The translations under genes were made by a program, and so were the position numbers. A DNA stretch of 64,000 nt from Schlegelella_A sp963778525 (GTDB taxonomy: Bacteria; Pseudomonadota; Gammaproteobacteria; Burkholderiales; Burkholderiaceae_C). The notes under the pieces are model-generated. The model was not told where the DNA came from, did not search any database, and worked only from the letters and a program-made list of their open reading frames with translations. The stretch covers positions 806,001-870,000 of the forward strand of contig CAVZUJ010000009.1 of assembly GCA_963778525.1 (NCBI GenBank), written 5' to 3'. Positions 19,077-28,512 of this stretch are shown in pieces (the first letter of the stretch is position 1; each line of letters opens with the position of its first letter).

Positions 19077-20449
19077 TTGGGGGCCGCTTCCTGCGCGTAG
19101 TTGAGGACCACCTTGTGCGCGCCCACCACGTAGCGGCGCAGCACGCGCTGCACGTCGGCCGGCGTGACGCGTTGCAGCGCCTCGAGGTCGGTGTTGACGC
19201 GCTCGGCATTGCCTTCGAGCACGGCGGCATCGGCGATCGCCGAGCCGATGCCGAGCGGCGTCTGCCGCGAGATGAAGGCATCGGTGATGAGCTGGTTCTT
19301 CACCTTGTCGATCTCGGCCGGCGTCGGCGGCTCGTCGGCGAGCCGCTGCACCTCGGCGAGCAGCGCGCTGCGCACCGCGTCGATCGGCTTGCCGTTCGAG
19401 GCGATCGCCGTCGCGATGAGCAGGCTGGGGCCGGCCCGCAGGTCGGCATTGAAGCCGGCCTGCGCGGCGATCTGCTGGCGATAGACGAGCGACTGGTTCA
19501 GGCGCGACGACTCGCCGCCGGAAAGGATCGCCGAAGCCACCTCGAGCGCCGGTGCATCTTCGCTCGTCACCGGGGGCCCGAGCCAGACCGCGGCCGTGGC
19601 CGGCAACGGCACGCGCGGCGCGGTGACCTCGATCGTGCGATCGACGGTCCAGGGCGGCTCGGTCGCGTCGCGCTGCGGCAGCGCCGCGGCCGGCCGGGGG
19701 ATCGGGCCGAAGTACTTGTCGACCCAGGCATCGAGCTGCTTCGGATCGAAATCGCCGCTGACGATGAGGGTCGCGTTGTCGGGCCGGTAGTAGCGCGTGT
19801 GGAACGCGGTCACGTCGGCCAGCGTCGCGGCATCGAGATCGGCGATGCTGCCGATCGTGCCGCGCTTGTAGGGATATTGCAGGTAGGGCGCGGCCGTCAC
19901 CGCATTGAAGAAGCGGCCGTACGGCGAAGCCAGGATGCGTTGCCTGTACTCCTCTTCGACGACCGCGCGTTCGGACTGGAAGGTGGCCTCGTCGAGCTTG
20001 AGGTTCTGCAGGCGCTCGGCCTCGGCCCAGAGCAGCGTCTCGAGATGGTTCGAGGGAATGACCTCGTGATATTCGGTGACGTCGTTGCCGGTGGAGGCGT
20101 TGTTCGAGCCGCCCACGTCCTCGGTCAGCCGGTCGAACTGCTCGGCCGCGAGGTTCTTCGAGCTCTTGAACATCATGTGTTCGAAGAGATGGGCAAAGCC
20201 CGAGCGGCCCTCGGGATCGTCACGGCCGCCGACGTGATACCAGACCTGCACGCCGACAGTCGGGCTGGCGTGGCTCTCGACCGAGATCACGTCGAGCCCG
20301 TTGGCGAGCTTGCGCTCGCGAAAGTCGACGTGCGGCACCTTCAGCTCGCTCGACGCAGGCGGCGCGGCGGCGGCGGCGATTCCGGCCAGCAAGGATGCGG
20401 CGCAGGCTGCGGCGAGCCGGTGCAGGCCGCGCCGGCCGAGGCCCGCCAT
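19073..20449 (-). CDS. M16-family zinc metallopeptidase, catalytic subunit
   Basis: The 458-residue protein has a signal peptide (AAACAASLLAGIAAAA). His87-Leu-Phe-Glu-His91 is the inverted zinc motif HxxEH, with the third ligand in the VVEEEYR segment near residue 166. Family motifs YYRPDNATLIVSGDF and ILSGGESSRLNQSLV are present. It should cleave peptides in the periplasm together with the non-catalytic partner downstream. Its start overlaps the upstream ABM-fold gene stop by 1 nt, so all three genes probably form one operon. Confidence 0.9.
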   Translation of the reverse strand: MAGLGRRGLHRLAAACAASLLAGIAAAAAPPASSELKVPHVDFRERKLANGLDVISVESHASPTVGVQVWYHVGGRDDPEGRSGFAHLFEHMMFKSSKNLAAEQFDRLTEDVGGSNNASTGNDVTEYHEVIPSNHLETLLWAEAERLQNLKLDEATFQSERAVVEEEYRQRILASPYGRFFNAVTAAPYLQYPYKRGTIGSIADLDAATLADVTAFHTRYYRPDNATLIVSGDFDPKQLDAWVDKYFGPIPRPAAALPQRDATEPPWTVDRTIEVTAPRVPLPATAAVWLGPPVTSEDAPALEVASAILSGGESSRLNQSLVYRQQIAAQAGFNADLRAGPSLLIATAIASNGKPIDAVRSALLAEVQRLADEPPTPAEIDKVKNQLITDAFISRQTPLGIGSAIADAAVLEGNAERVNTDLEALQRVTPADVQRVLRRYVVGAHKVVLNYAQEAAPK

Positions 20450-20760
20450 CACGCCGCCTCTTTCGACTGCGTCAGCAGCGAGAAATGCTCGACCGATGGC
20501 GGCGCGGCGAAGAAGGGGCCGACGATGGCGCGCCAGTCGGCGAAGTGCGGGCCGCCGCGAAAGGCGACGGTGTGGTCTTCGAGCGTGTCCCACCAGATCA
20601 TGAGCACGTAGCGATCGGGCGACTCGATGCCCTTCACGACGCGATGCGCGCGATAGCCCTGGGCGCGGGAGATCACGGTCTCGATCCCGCGCTGGATCGC
20701 GGCGTCGAACTCGGCATTGCGGCCGGCGTGGATGCGGATGTCGGCGATTTCGAGAATCAT
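20449..20760 (-). CDS. Antibiotic biosynthesis monooxygenase (ABM)-fold protein
   Basis: The 103-residue protein has the dimeric alpha+beta barrel pattern of the ABM superfamily: it starts MILEIADIRIHAGRNAEF, then SRAQGYRAHRV, YVLMIWWDTLEDHTVAF and HFADWRAIVGPFF. Members include small cofactor-free monooxygenases and haem-binding proteins, so the activity cannot be read off. It is the first gene of a likely three-gene unit with the M16 peptidases. Confidence 0.8.
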   Translation of the reverse strand: MILEIADIRIHAGRNAEFDAAIQRGIETVISRAQGYRAHRVVKGIESPDRYVLMIWWDTLEDHTVAFRGGPHFADWRAIVGPFFAAPPSVEHFSLLTQSKEAA

Positions 20761-20825
20761 GGCGGCCTTCGCGATGAGGAGCGTGGCAGTCTACCGGCCG
20801 ATCGTCGAAGCGTATTAAGCGGCTG

Positions 20826-21537
20826 TTAAACCCCCAGGTGCCGCGCCAGGGCTTGGCCGTCGGCGGCCAGCGCGGCCGACGCGCCGGCCAGGACGACGCG
20901 GCCTTTCTCGAGGACGACGGCGCGATCGGTGTGGGCCAGCACGGCACGTGCGTTGCGGTCGACGATCAGCGTCGCGATGCCGGTGGCGCGAATCGTCGCG
21001 ATCGTGCGCCAGATCTCGGCGACGACAAGCGGCGCCAGGCCTTCGGTGGCCTCGTCGAGGATCAGGAGGCGCGGGTTCGTCATCAGGGCGCGGCCAATGG
21101 CCAGCATCTGCTGCTCGCCACCCGAGAGCTGCTGGCCGCCGTGGGCGAGCCTCTCGCCCAGGCGCGGAAACGTGGCCAGCACGCGATCGAAGGTCCAGTC
21201 GCGTGCGCCCTGCGGCCCGGCGCGCGCCGCCATCACCAGGTTCTCGCGCACCGAGAGACCGGCGAAGATGCCGCGTCCTTCGGGCACATAGCCGATGCCG
21301 AGGCGGGCCATGCGCTCGGGCGGCGCGCCGGTGACAGCGTGGCCGCACCACGCCGACCGTGCCGGCGCTGGCCCGCACATAGCCCATCGCGGTGCGGATC
21401 AGCGTCGTCTTGCCCATGCCGTTGCGGCCGAGCAGGCCGAACGACAGGCCGGGTGCGATCTCGAGATCGATGCCGCGCAGCACATGGCTGTCGCCGTAGT
21501 GGGCGTGCACGCCGCCGAGCTGGAGCAGGGCCGTCAT
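20826..21537 (-). CDS. ABC transporter ATP-binding protein, LivF type (one frameshift)
   Basis: Second ATPase of a branched-chain-amino-acid-type (HAAT) importer. The Walker A is GRNGMGKTT, the signature LSGGEQQ and the Walker B RLLILDEATEGLAP. LGIGYVPEGRGIFAGLSVRENL is typical of LivF. The frame shifts once near 21340 (after ASAGTVGV), and conserved sequence resumes as CGHAVTGAPPERM. The ATG overlaps the upstream livG-type stop by 4 nt. Context next to the box cluster suggests uptake of aromatic acids rather than amino acids (inference). Confidence 0.87.
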
Positions 21538-22314
21538 GACGGCGCGTGCGCGTCGCCGAGATAGGCCTGCCGCACGGCCGGGTCGATGCGGATGCGCTCG
21601 GGCACGTCGCTGGCGATGACCTGGCCGTTGACCATCACCGTGATCCGGTCGGCGACGCGAAAGACAGCGTCCATGTCGTGCTCGACGAGCAGCACCGCGT
21701 GGCTCGCCTTCAACGTCGTCAGCAGCGACAGCATGCGCTCCGTCTCTTCGCCGCCCATGCCGGCGAGCGGCTCGTCGAGGAGCAGGGTGCGCGGCGCGGT
21801 GGCCAGGCACATCGCGATCTCGAGCTGCCGCTTGGCGCCGTGGCTCAAGGTGCTGGCGACACGCCCTTCGCTGCCGGCGAGACCCGGCGGCCGCCAGCGC
21901 CGCGTCCGCGGCCGCGAGACTCGCGCCGTCGCCGGCGGCGCGTTCCCAGAATGCCCACGGCCGCGGCGCACGCGCTTGCGCCGCGAGGCGGCAGTTCTCG
22001 CGCACGCTGAACTCCGCAAAGATCGTCGTGCGCTGGTAGCTGCGGCCGAGCCCGGCACGGGCGCGGCGCGGCTGCGGCCAGTGCGTCACGTCGTGATCGG
22101 CGAAGAAGACGCGGCCTTCGCTGGCGGCAAGCTCGCCCGAGAGCAGGTTGACGAGCGTCGACTTGCCGGCGCCGTTGGTGCCGATCACGGCATGGATCTC
22201 GCCGACGTGCAGATCGATCGACACCGCATCCACTGCGGCAAGGCCGCCGAAGCGGCGCACCAGGCGCTCGGCGCGCAGCAGCGCCTTCGGCGCGTCGAGG
22301 GGAGCTTCAGCCAT
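21534..22314 (-). CDS. ABC transporter ATP-binding protein, LivG type (one frameshift)
   Basis: First ATPase of the importer. The Walker A is GTNGAGKST and GLGRSYQRTTIF is the LivG Q-loop. After an apparent extra base near 21890 the protein continues with LAGSEGRVASTLSHGAKRQLEIAM (signature region), LLLDEPLAGM (Walker B) and LVEHDMDAVF (switch His). HGAKR in place of LSGGQ-like sequence is usual for LivG. The start overlaps the LivM-type gene by 8 nt. Confidence 0.87.
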
Positions 22315-23344
22315 GGGCCTTGCGCCTGAACCGCGCGCCCAGCCCGATCAGGCCCTTGGGCAGCAGCGCCACGAAGGCGATGATGGTCAGGCCGAGCGTG
22401 AGCTGCCAGTGCGCCGCCATCGGGCCGACGAGCGCCTCCGATTCGTAGAGCTCTTTCAGCAGCGTGAAGGCGATGGCGCCGATCACCGCGCCGCGCAGGC
22501 TGCCGATGCCGCCCAGGATCAGCATCAACAGCACCGCACCCGATTCGTTCCAGGCCAGCAGCTCCGGATTGACCGTGCCGTCCTTGACGGCGAGGAGCGC
22601 GCCCGCCAGGCCGGCCAACGCGCCGGCGATGACGAAGGCGGCGAGCTTGTAGAAATAGGTCGAGAAGCCCGCCGCTCGCATGCGTTGCTCGTTGACGCGG
22701 ATGCCGGCCAGCGCGTGCCCGAAGCGCGAGGCGAGCAGCAGCGCCAGGAGTGCATAGGTGCCGGCGAGGGCGGCGAGCACGGCGTAATAGAAGCTCAGCG
22801 GGCTGCCGAGATCGAGGAAGGTCCTGCCGGCGATCTGCAGCGTCGGCTTGGCGGCCAGGAAGATGCCGTCGCTGCCGCCGCCGACCTTGGTGTCGTGGAA
22901 GACGAAGTAGGCCATCTGCGCGAAGGCAAGCGTGACCATGATGAAGTAGACGCCGCGCGTGCGCAGGCTGAGCGCGCCGACGAACAGCGCGTAGCCGGCG
23001 GCACTGAAGACGGCCAGGGGCAACACGAAGGCGAGGGAGGCGCCGCTCTCGCCCGAGCCGAGCACCATCGCGTAGGCGCCGATGCCGAGGAAGGCCGCAT
23101 GGCCGAGGCTGACCAGCCCGGCCGCCCCGACGATCAGCTCGAGGCTCAGCGCGAAGATGGCGTAGACCGCGATGCGAACGACGAGGTCCAGTCCGTACGG
23201 CGAGACGAACGCCGGCAACGCGGCCATGACCAGCACGGCCGCGGCCGGCACGAGCCAGCCCCCGGGCTCGCGTCTGGCGATGTCGGGCAGCGTGCCGACG
23301 TCGGCACTGCCGGCGTCTTCCGGCAACGGGCCGTCAGGCGCCAC
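22307..23344 (-). CDS. ABC transporter permease, LivM type
   Basis: A 345-residue inner-membrane permease with about nine hydrophobic segments. GAAGLVSLGHAAFLGIGAYAM is the family signature, and ILGGIGSLRGAVIGAIAF is the cytoplasmic coupling segment that contacts the ATPases. The GTG start at 23344 overlaps the LivH-type gene end by 11 nt. The first 30 residues are polar, longer than usual, so a later start is possible. Confidence 0.88.
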   Translation of the reverse strand: MAPDGPLPEDAGSADVGTLPDIARREPGGWLVPAAAVLVMAALPAFVSPYGLDLVVRIAVYAIFALSLELIVGAAGLVSLGHAAFLGIGAYAMVLGSGESGASLAFVLPLAVFSAAGYALFVGALSLRTRGVYFIMVTLAFAQMAYFVFHDTKVGGGSDGIFLAAKPTLQIAGRTFLDLGSPLSFYYAVLAALAGTYALLALLLASRFGHALAGIRVNEQRMRAAGFSTYFYKLAAFVIAGALAGLAGALLAVKDGTVNPELLAWNESGAVLLMLILGGIGSLRGAVIGAIAFTLLKELYESEALVGPMAAHWQLTLGLTIIAFVALLPKGLIGLGARFRRKAHG

Positions 23345-24206
23345 GCTTCATCAGCCCTTCGGGCCGCCAGACGAGGATCACCGCCATCAGCACGTAGATG
23401 CCGACGCCGCTCCATTCGGCGAAGAAGACCTTGCCGAAGGTGTCGACGAAGCCGACCAGCAGCGAGGCCACGAGCGCGCCGGTGATCGAGCCGATGCCGC
23501 CGATCACGACGACGACGAAGCAGACGATGAGCACGCTCGATCCCATGCCCGGATACACCGAAGACAAGGGCGCGGCGATCATGCCGGCGAGCGCGGCCAG
23601 CGCCACGCCGCCGGCGAAGACGATGCGATAGAGCAGGCGGATGTTCACGCCGAGGCCGCGCACCATGTCGCGATCGGAAGCGCCGGCGCGGATCATCATG
23701 CCCAGCCGCGTGCGGTTGACCACCGCATACAAGGCCAGCGCGACGACGACGCAGGCGACCGACGCGAAGACCCGATACCACGGGTACGACATCAGCTCGC
23801 CGAGGCGAAAACTGCCCGAGAGCCAGGCCGGTGCCGGCACGCCGTGCACGTCGTTGCCCACCAGCAGGCTGCGCATCTCCTCGAAGACGAGGATGAGCGC
23901 GTAGGTCATCAGCACCTGCTGCAGATGGTTGCGCTCGTAGAGAAAGCTGAAGAACGCCCACTCGAGCAGGTAGCCGAAGGCCAGCGCCAGCAGCACGCCG
24001 ACGACGAGCCGGGTCATGAACCAGTCGCCGAACAGGGGCGCGAGCGCGAATGCGAGGTAGGCGCCCAGCATGTAGAAGCTGCCGTGGGCGAGATTGATCA
24101 CGCCCATGATCCCGAAGATCAGGGTCAGCCCGCTGGCGACGAGAAAGAGCAGCAGGCCGTACTGGACGGCATTCAGGCACTGGACCAGGAACGTGGCGGT
24201 GGTCAT
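23334..24206 (-). CDS. ABC transporter permease, LivH type
   Basis: A 290-residue membrane permease. GLTLIFGIMGVINLAHGSFYMLG is the LivH signature near the N-terminus and VVVIGGIGSITGALVASLLVG the C-terminal coupling segment. The start MTTATFLVQCLNAVQYGLL was preferred over a longer in-frame extension without protein-like character. It follows the binding-protein gene after 61 nt. Confidence 0.9.
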   Translation of the reverse strand: MTTATFLVQCLNAVQYGLLLFLVASGLTLIFGIMGVINLAHGSFYMLGAYLAFALAPLFGDWFMTRLVVGVLLALAFGYLLEWAFFSFLYERNHLQQVLMTYALILVFEEMRSLLVGNDVHGVPAPAWLSGSFRLGELMSYPWYRVFASVACVVVALALYAVVNRTRLGMMIRAGASDRDMVRGLGVNIRLLYRIVFAGGVALAALAGMIAAPLSSVYPGMGSSVLIVCFVVVVIGGIGSITGALVASLLVGFVDTFGKVFFAEWSGVGIYVLMAVILVWRPEGLMKRGA

Positions 24207-24267
24207 GGCCGTCGCCGCGCAAGCAAGAAGGCGGCCCCGGCCTGGCCGGAGGCCGCCGCGCGTCGCC

Positions 24268-25440
24268 TCAGAGCTTGCAGCCGCGCGCCGGATCGGCAAG
24301 GGCCTTCACGGCCACCGAGCGGAACTCGTTGTTGTTGCCCTTGACCTCGCGCAGGTACATGTCCTGGATCGGGTTGCCGCCGGCCGAGAGCGTGAACTTG
24401 CCGCGCGGGCTGTCGACGACGGTCTTGTGCATGGCGGTGGTGATGACGTCGCGCTTGCTCAGGTCGCCCCCTGCCGCCTTCAGGCCGGCTTGCAGGATCT
24501 GCGCCGCGTCGTAGCCCTGTACCGCGTAGACGTCGGGCTGCGCCTTGTAGGCGAGGGCGTAGGCCTTGCGGAAGGCATTGTTCTTCGGCGTGTTCAGGTC
24601 GTCGGCGTAGTGCAGCGTCGTGAGCATGCCTTGCGCCGCGGCGCCCTGCGCTTCGAGCGTGCCGTCGGTGAGAAAGCCCGGGCCGTAGAGCGGGATCGTC
24701 TTGTTCAGGCCGGCGGCGGCGTAGTCCTTGACGAACTTGACGGCACCGCCACCGGCGAAGAAGGCGTAGACCGCGTCGGGCTTTTGCGCCGCGATTTCGG
24801 TCAGCAGGGCCTGGAACTCGACGCCCGGAAACGGCAGCGTCAGATCCTTCACCACCTTGCCGCCGCCTTTCTCGAGGCCTTCGGTGAAGCCCTTGGTCGA
24901 CTCCGCGCCGGCCGCATAGGCCCAGGTGATGGTCATCGCCTTCTTCACGCCTTTCTGCCCGGCGACGATGCCCATCGCGTAGCCCGGTTGCCAGTTCGAG
25001 AACGAGCTGCGCACGACGTTGGCCGAGCAGAGCGCGCCGGTGATGGCGTCGGCGCCGGCGTTCGGAATGACGAGCAGCGTGTTGTTGGCCTTGGCCGCGT
25101 TGGCCATCGCCAGCGCGACGCCGGAGTGCACCGTGCCGACGAGCACGTCGACGTTGTCGCGCTTGATCAGCTTGTTGACGTTGTCGGTGCCCTTGGCCGG
25201 CTCCGACTCGTCGTCGACCTTGAAGTACTGGATCTCGCGGCCGCCGAGCTTGCCGCCCTGCTCCTGGACGTAGAGCTTGAAGCCGTTCTCGATGGCGACG
25301 CCGAGTGATGCGTAGGTGCCCGAATACGGAAGCATCAGGCCGATCTTGATCGGACCCCTGTTGTCCTGCGCGAAGGCCGAAGCGGCGATCGTCAGGGCGG
25401 CGAGTGCCGCGGCGCATGAAAGGGCAGGCGTGCGTTGCAT
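24268..25440 (-). CDS. Periplasmic substrate-binding protein of the ABC importer (LivJ-like)
   Basis: The 390-residue protein has a signal peptide (LAALTIAASAFAQ) and the type I periplasmic-binding fold: IKIGLMLPYSGTYASLGVAIENGFKLYV, then VGTVHSGVALAMANAAKANN and NWQPGYAMG. AGGAG lies 7 nt before the ATG. This protein sets substrate choice. In box clusters of betaproteobacteria such importers are usually assumed to bring in aromatic acids; here that rests on location only. Confidence 0.88.
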   Translation of the reverse strand: MQRTPALSCAAALAALTIAASAFAQDNRGPIKIGLMLPYSGTYASLGVAIENGFKLYVQEQGGKLGGREIQYFKVDDESEPAKGTDNVNKLIKRDNVDVLVGTVHSGVALAMANAAKANNTLLVIPNAGADAITGALCSANVVRSSFSNWQPGYAMGIVAGQKGVKKAMTITWAYAAGAESTKGFTEGLEKGGGKVVKDLTLPFPGVEFQALLTEIAAQKPDAVYAFFAGGGAVKFVKDYAAAGLNKTIPLYGPGFLTDGTLEAQGAAAQGMLTTLHYADDLNTPKNNAFRKAYALAYKAQPDVYAVQGYDAAQILQAGLKAAGGDLSKRDVITTAMHKTVVDSPRGKFTLSAGGNPIQDMYLREVKGNNNEFRSVAVKALADPARGCKL

Positions 25441-25747
25441 CGGATAACTCCTGGGGAATCGAGTCGGGAAAGACGAGGCGCAGTGAAGCGGGAACGAGCT
25501 CGGGCGCGTTCGTGAAGACGGCGAAGGGTCGCCTTCGCAGCGCGACGCCGCAAGGGGGTTTTCGACAATGCGAGGCCGCTCGTTGCGCACTTCGCCGATC
25601 GCATCGTCGTAAGTCCCGATCCGCGCGTGCAGCTTTTCGACATCGGCGGGCGGCGATTTGATAGACGGTTGACGGCTCTGCTCCTATCTTCATCAGACAA
25701 CGGACGAGCACGCACGTCGCGACTCCCACAACGACCAGGAGATACCC
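25441..25747. other. Divergent intergenic region between the importer and the tannase gene
   Basis: About 300 nt without a gene. It holds the ribosome sites of both neighbours (CTCCT at 25448-25452 for the minus-strand gene, AGGAG at 25737-25741 for the plus-strand gene). I see no convincing -35/-10 pair and no TGCA-N6-TGCA site like those around boxR. Confidence 0.5.
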
Positions 25748-27604
25748 ATGACCGCCCCCGACACCTTCAGCACACGCCAGCGCATCGCCGCGATGTTCTC
25801 GATCGTCGCCCTGTCCGCGTTGCCGATGGTCGGATGCGGCGGCAGCGACAACTCTCCTGCGCCTCCGCCTCCGCCACCTCCACCTCCGGCGCCGACGGCG
25901 CTCACCTGCGACGACTCGATGAAGACGGCCTTCGTGCCGGACGCGAACACGACCGTGCTGTTGGTCAAGGCCTTCAAGAAGGGCGACTCGATCGCGCTCT
26001 CCGGAACGCCTGCGACACCGACGCCGCCGGTCGCCGCCAACGACCTGTGCTTCGTCAAGCTCAACGTCGGTCCGGGCAATCCGGGGCCGGCCTCGGCGCC
26101 GTCCACCTCGCCGGGCATCGGCATCGAGATCTGGCTGCCGACCGCGGCGAACTGGAACCAGCGCATCCACAACATGGGCGGCGGAGGCTGGGCAGGTGGC
26201 GCGTCCTACCAGAGCACGACGCTTATCGCTTCGGCGGGCAACGCGGCCGTCGCCGGCAACGAAGGCTCGGTGGTCGGCGCGACCGACACCGGCCACGCGA
26301 TCGGCAACGGCTCGTTCGCCATGAACCCCGACGGAACGATCAACTCGACGCTGTGGGAGGACTTCGCCGAGCGCAGCCTGCACGAGCTCGCACTCAAGAC
26401 CAAGGCGCTGACGCAAGCCTACTACCTGCAGACGCAGAAGTTCGCCTACTGGGACGGCTGCTCGACGGGCGGTCGGCAGGGCTACAAGATCATCCAGAAC
26501 GACCCGACCGACTACAACGGCTACCTCGTTGGCGCGCCGGCCTTCAACTGGACGAAGTTCATCACTACCGAGCTCTATCCGCAGATCGTCTACCAGCGCG
26601 ACCTCGCCGGCACGCCGCTCACCTCGGCGCAACTGGCGCAGGTGAGCGGGCAGGCGGTGAGCGCCTGTGATGTGGTCGGCGGCCAGCACCTGGGCTACGT
26701 CCCTGATCCTTCGACCTGCACCTACGACCCGGCGCGCGATGCTGCGGCACTCTGCACGGGCACCGTCGGCACCGGCGGGGTGGTAGGCACCAACGGCACC
26801 GCCGCCTGCGTCACCCCAGTGCAGGCGCAGGCCATGAACAAGATCTGGTTCGGGCAGACGGCCGACGGCTCGGTGCCCGATCCACTGGCCAACAACGGCT
26901 TCAACGCCAACACGACCGGCGGCCAGCTGTGGTACGGACTCGCCCGTGGCGCGACACTCAGCGGTCTGGCCGGAGCGAACCCGTTCACCATCTCGTCCGA
27001 TATGGTCGCACTCGAATTGCAGAACCCGACGCTGGCGACGCCTGCGTTCACCAACGCGACCGGCAACGGCGCCAATGGCTGGAAGAACCTGACCTACGGG
27101 CAGATGGCCAACGCCTTCGACGAGGGTATCGCCTTGCAGCCTTTCTTCGGCAACATCAACACCGACAACCCCGACCTGAGCGCCGCCAAGGCCGCTGGCG
27201 TCAAGGTGCTGCAGTACCACGGCTCGGCGGACATCCTGATCCCGACGCAGGGCTCGTTGAACTACTACACGCGGGTAGCGAACCTGGACGGCGGTTACGC
27301 GCAGACGCAGGCCTATGACCGGCTGTTCCTGATCCCCGGCATGGGCCATTGCTCGGGCGTGGGCACGGCGCAGGGCACGAGCGGCCCAGCGGTCACGACG
27401 GCCAACTTCGCCCAGCCGGTGAGTGGCCAGCTGTTCGGCGTGATGAAGGCGTGGGTCGAAGGCGGCGCCGCGTCGGCGCCTTCGGCGATCACCGTAACGT
27501 CGCCCGACACCAGCACGAGCCAGCTGCTCTGCCCGTACCCGCAGAAGGCGACCTACGGCGGCACGGGGGCGGTCAACGCGGCTGCCAGCTACACCTGCAA
27601 ATAG
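25748..27604 (+). CDS. Tannase/feruloyl esterase family lipoprotein
   Basis: The 618-residue esterase carries the full CS-D-HC signature of this family: Cys238-Ser239 in DGCSTGGRQG (nucleophile), Asp495 in YHGSADILIP and His534-Cys535 in MGHCSG; the two cysteines form the disulfide that joins the nucleophile to the catalytic His. The signal ends MVGC, a lipobox-like site, then a poly-Pro linker, so it should be membrane-anchored facing outward. It would hydrolyse esters of gallic, ferulic or similar aromatic acids. Beside an importer and the benzoyl-CoA route this suggests supply of aromatic acids (inference). Confidence 0.88.
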   Translation: MTAPDTFSTRQRIAAMFSIVALSALPMVGCGGSDNSPAPPPPPPPPPAPTALTCDDSMKTAFVPDANTTVLLVKAFKKGDSIALSGTPATPTPPVAANDLCFVKLNVGPGNPGPASAPSTSPGIGIEIWLPTAANWNQRIHNMGGGGWAGGASYQSTTLIASAGNAAVAGNEGSVVGATDTGHAIGNGSFAMNPDGTINSTLWEDFAERSLHELALKTKALTQAYYLQTQKFAYWDGCSTGGRQGYKIIQNDPTDYNGYLVGAPAFNWTKFITTELYPQIVYQRDLAGTPLTSAQLAQVSGQAVSACDVVGGQHLGYVPDPSTCTYDPARDAAALCTGTVGTGGVVGTNGTAACVTPVQAQAMNKIWFGQTADGSVPDPLANNGFNANTTGGQLWYGLARGATLSGLAGANPFTISSDMVALELQNPTLATPAFTNATGNGANGWKNLTYGQMANAFDEGIALQPFFGNINTDNPDLSAAKAAGVKVLQYHGSADILIPTQGSLNYYTRVANLDGGYAQTQAYDRLFLIPGMGHCSGVGTAQGTSGPAVTTANFAQPVSGQLFGVMKAWVEGGAASAPSAITVTSPDTSTSQLLCPYPQKATYGGTGAVNAAASYTCK

Positions 27605-27628
27605 GCATCAGCGCAGGAGGCGGCGCGC

Positions 27629-28507
27629 TCAGGCGCGCCGTCTCGCTTGCGCCGGCGTGCGCCCGGTACGCCGGCGGAAGGCTTCGGTGAAATGCGACTG
27701 GCTGGCGAAGCCGACAGACAGCGCCACTTCGCTCAGAGACATCGCGGTGCCGAGCAGCATTTCAGCTTGCCGGATCCGGCACGAGAGAACGAAGTCGTGC
27801 GGCGTGTTGTCGGTCGTGGCCTTGAACAGCTTGGAGAAACTGTAGGGGCTCATTCCGATCTGGGCCGAGAGTCGCGTGACACTGAGATCGGTGCCGATGT
27901 TGGCGTTGATGAATTCCACCGTGCGCTGCAGCTGCTGCCGCGACAAGGCGCGCGGCGCGCGCGGTGGCTCCGCGGTGGCGGCATAGCGAGTGCGCAGTCT
28001 GGAAAGCAGCGCCAGCGAGATGCCTTCGGCGAAGAGCTTCCCCGACGGGCAACCGGCATCGACCTCGGCGCGGATGCAGCCGCAGAGGCGCTCGAGAATG
28101 GGATCACGCGTCGACAGCAGCGTGCGCGGCTCGACCAGCCCCAAGTCGTCGTGTCCGAACGAGCGAACCCGTTCCGGGTCGAGCTCGACGGCGAGCACTT
28201 CGCCAGGGGTGCAGTCCCACCAGCCATAGTCCATCAGGAAACCGGACGAGAACACGTCGACCTGGCCGGGCGCGAGGAGCAGGTCGTAGACCGTCTTGCC
28301 CGAACGGATGCGTGATCGCCCATGAGCGCCGAGATGGACGAGCAGCAAGGGATGCGGGTTGTAGCGATGCGCGACCTCGCCCTTCCTCATGTGCGGATGC
28401 GTCTCGAAGGGCAGGCCCGACCAGTCGTTGATGGGCAACAGGGCCAGCGGCTTGCCGTCGAGACCGATCACGCGGTCGTCTTCGAGAAGTGGAATGTGCG
28501 AGGCCAT
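27629..28507 (-). CDS. AraC-family transcriptional regulator
   Basis: The 292-residue protein has an N-terminal cupin-like sensing domain (1-170; THPHMRKGEVAHRYNPHPLLLVHLG). A C-terminal double helix-turn-helix (190-290) follows: DLSVTRLSAQIGMSPYSFSKLFK, LSEVALSVGFASQSHFTEAFRRRTGRTP. It starts 5 nt after the alpha/beta hydrolase stop and is probably the last gene of a bclA-hydrolase-araC unit, so it may sense an aromatic acid. Its target is unknown. Confidence 0.85.
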   Translation of the reverse strand: MASHIPLLEDDRVIGLDGKPLALLPINDWSGLPFETHPHMRKGEVAHRYNPHPLLLVHLGAHGRSRIRSGKTVYDLLLAPGQVDVFSSGFLMDYGWWDCTPGEVLAVELDPERVRSFGHDDLGLVEPRTLLSTRDPILERLCGCIRAEVDAGCPSGKLFAEGISLALLSRLRTRYAATAEPPRAPRALSRQQLQRTVEFINANIGTDLSVTRLSAQIGMSPYSFSKLFKATTDNTPHDFVLSCRIRQAEMLLGTAMSLSEVALSVGFASQSHFTEAFRRRTGRTPAQARRRA

Positions 28508-28512
28508 CGCGT

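Noticed and set aside
24203..27349. Long antisense open frames (up to 1048 codons) over the importer and tannase genes
   Set aside because: High GC leaves few stops in antisense frames; composition is Arg/Gly/Ala-rich without any motif, while the opposite strand encodes well-defined proteins.
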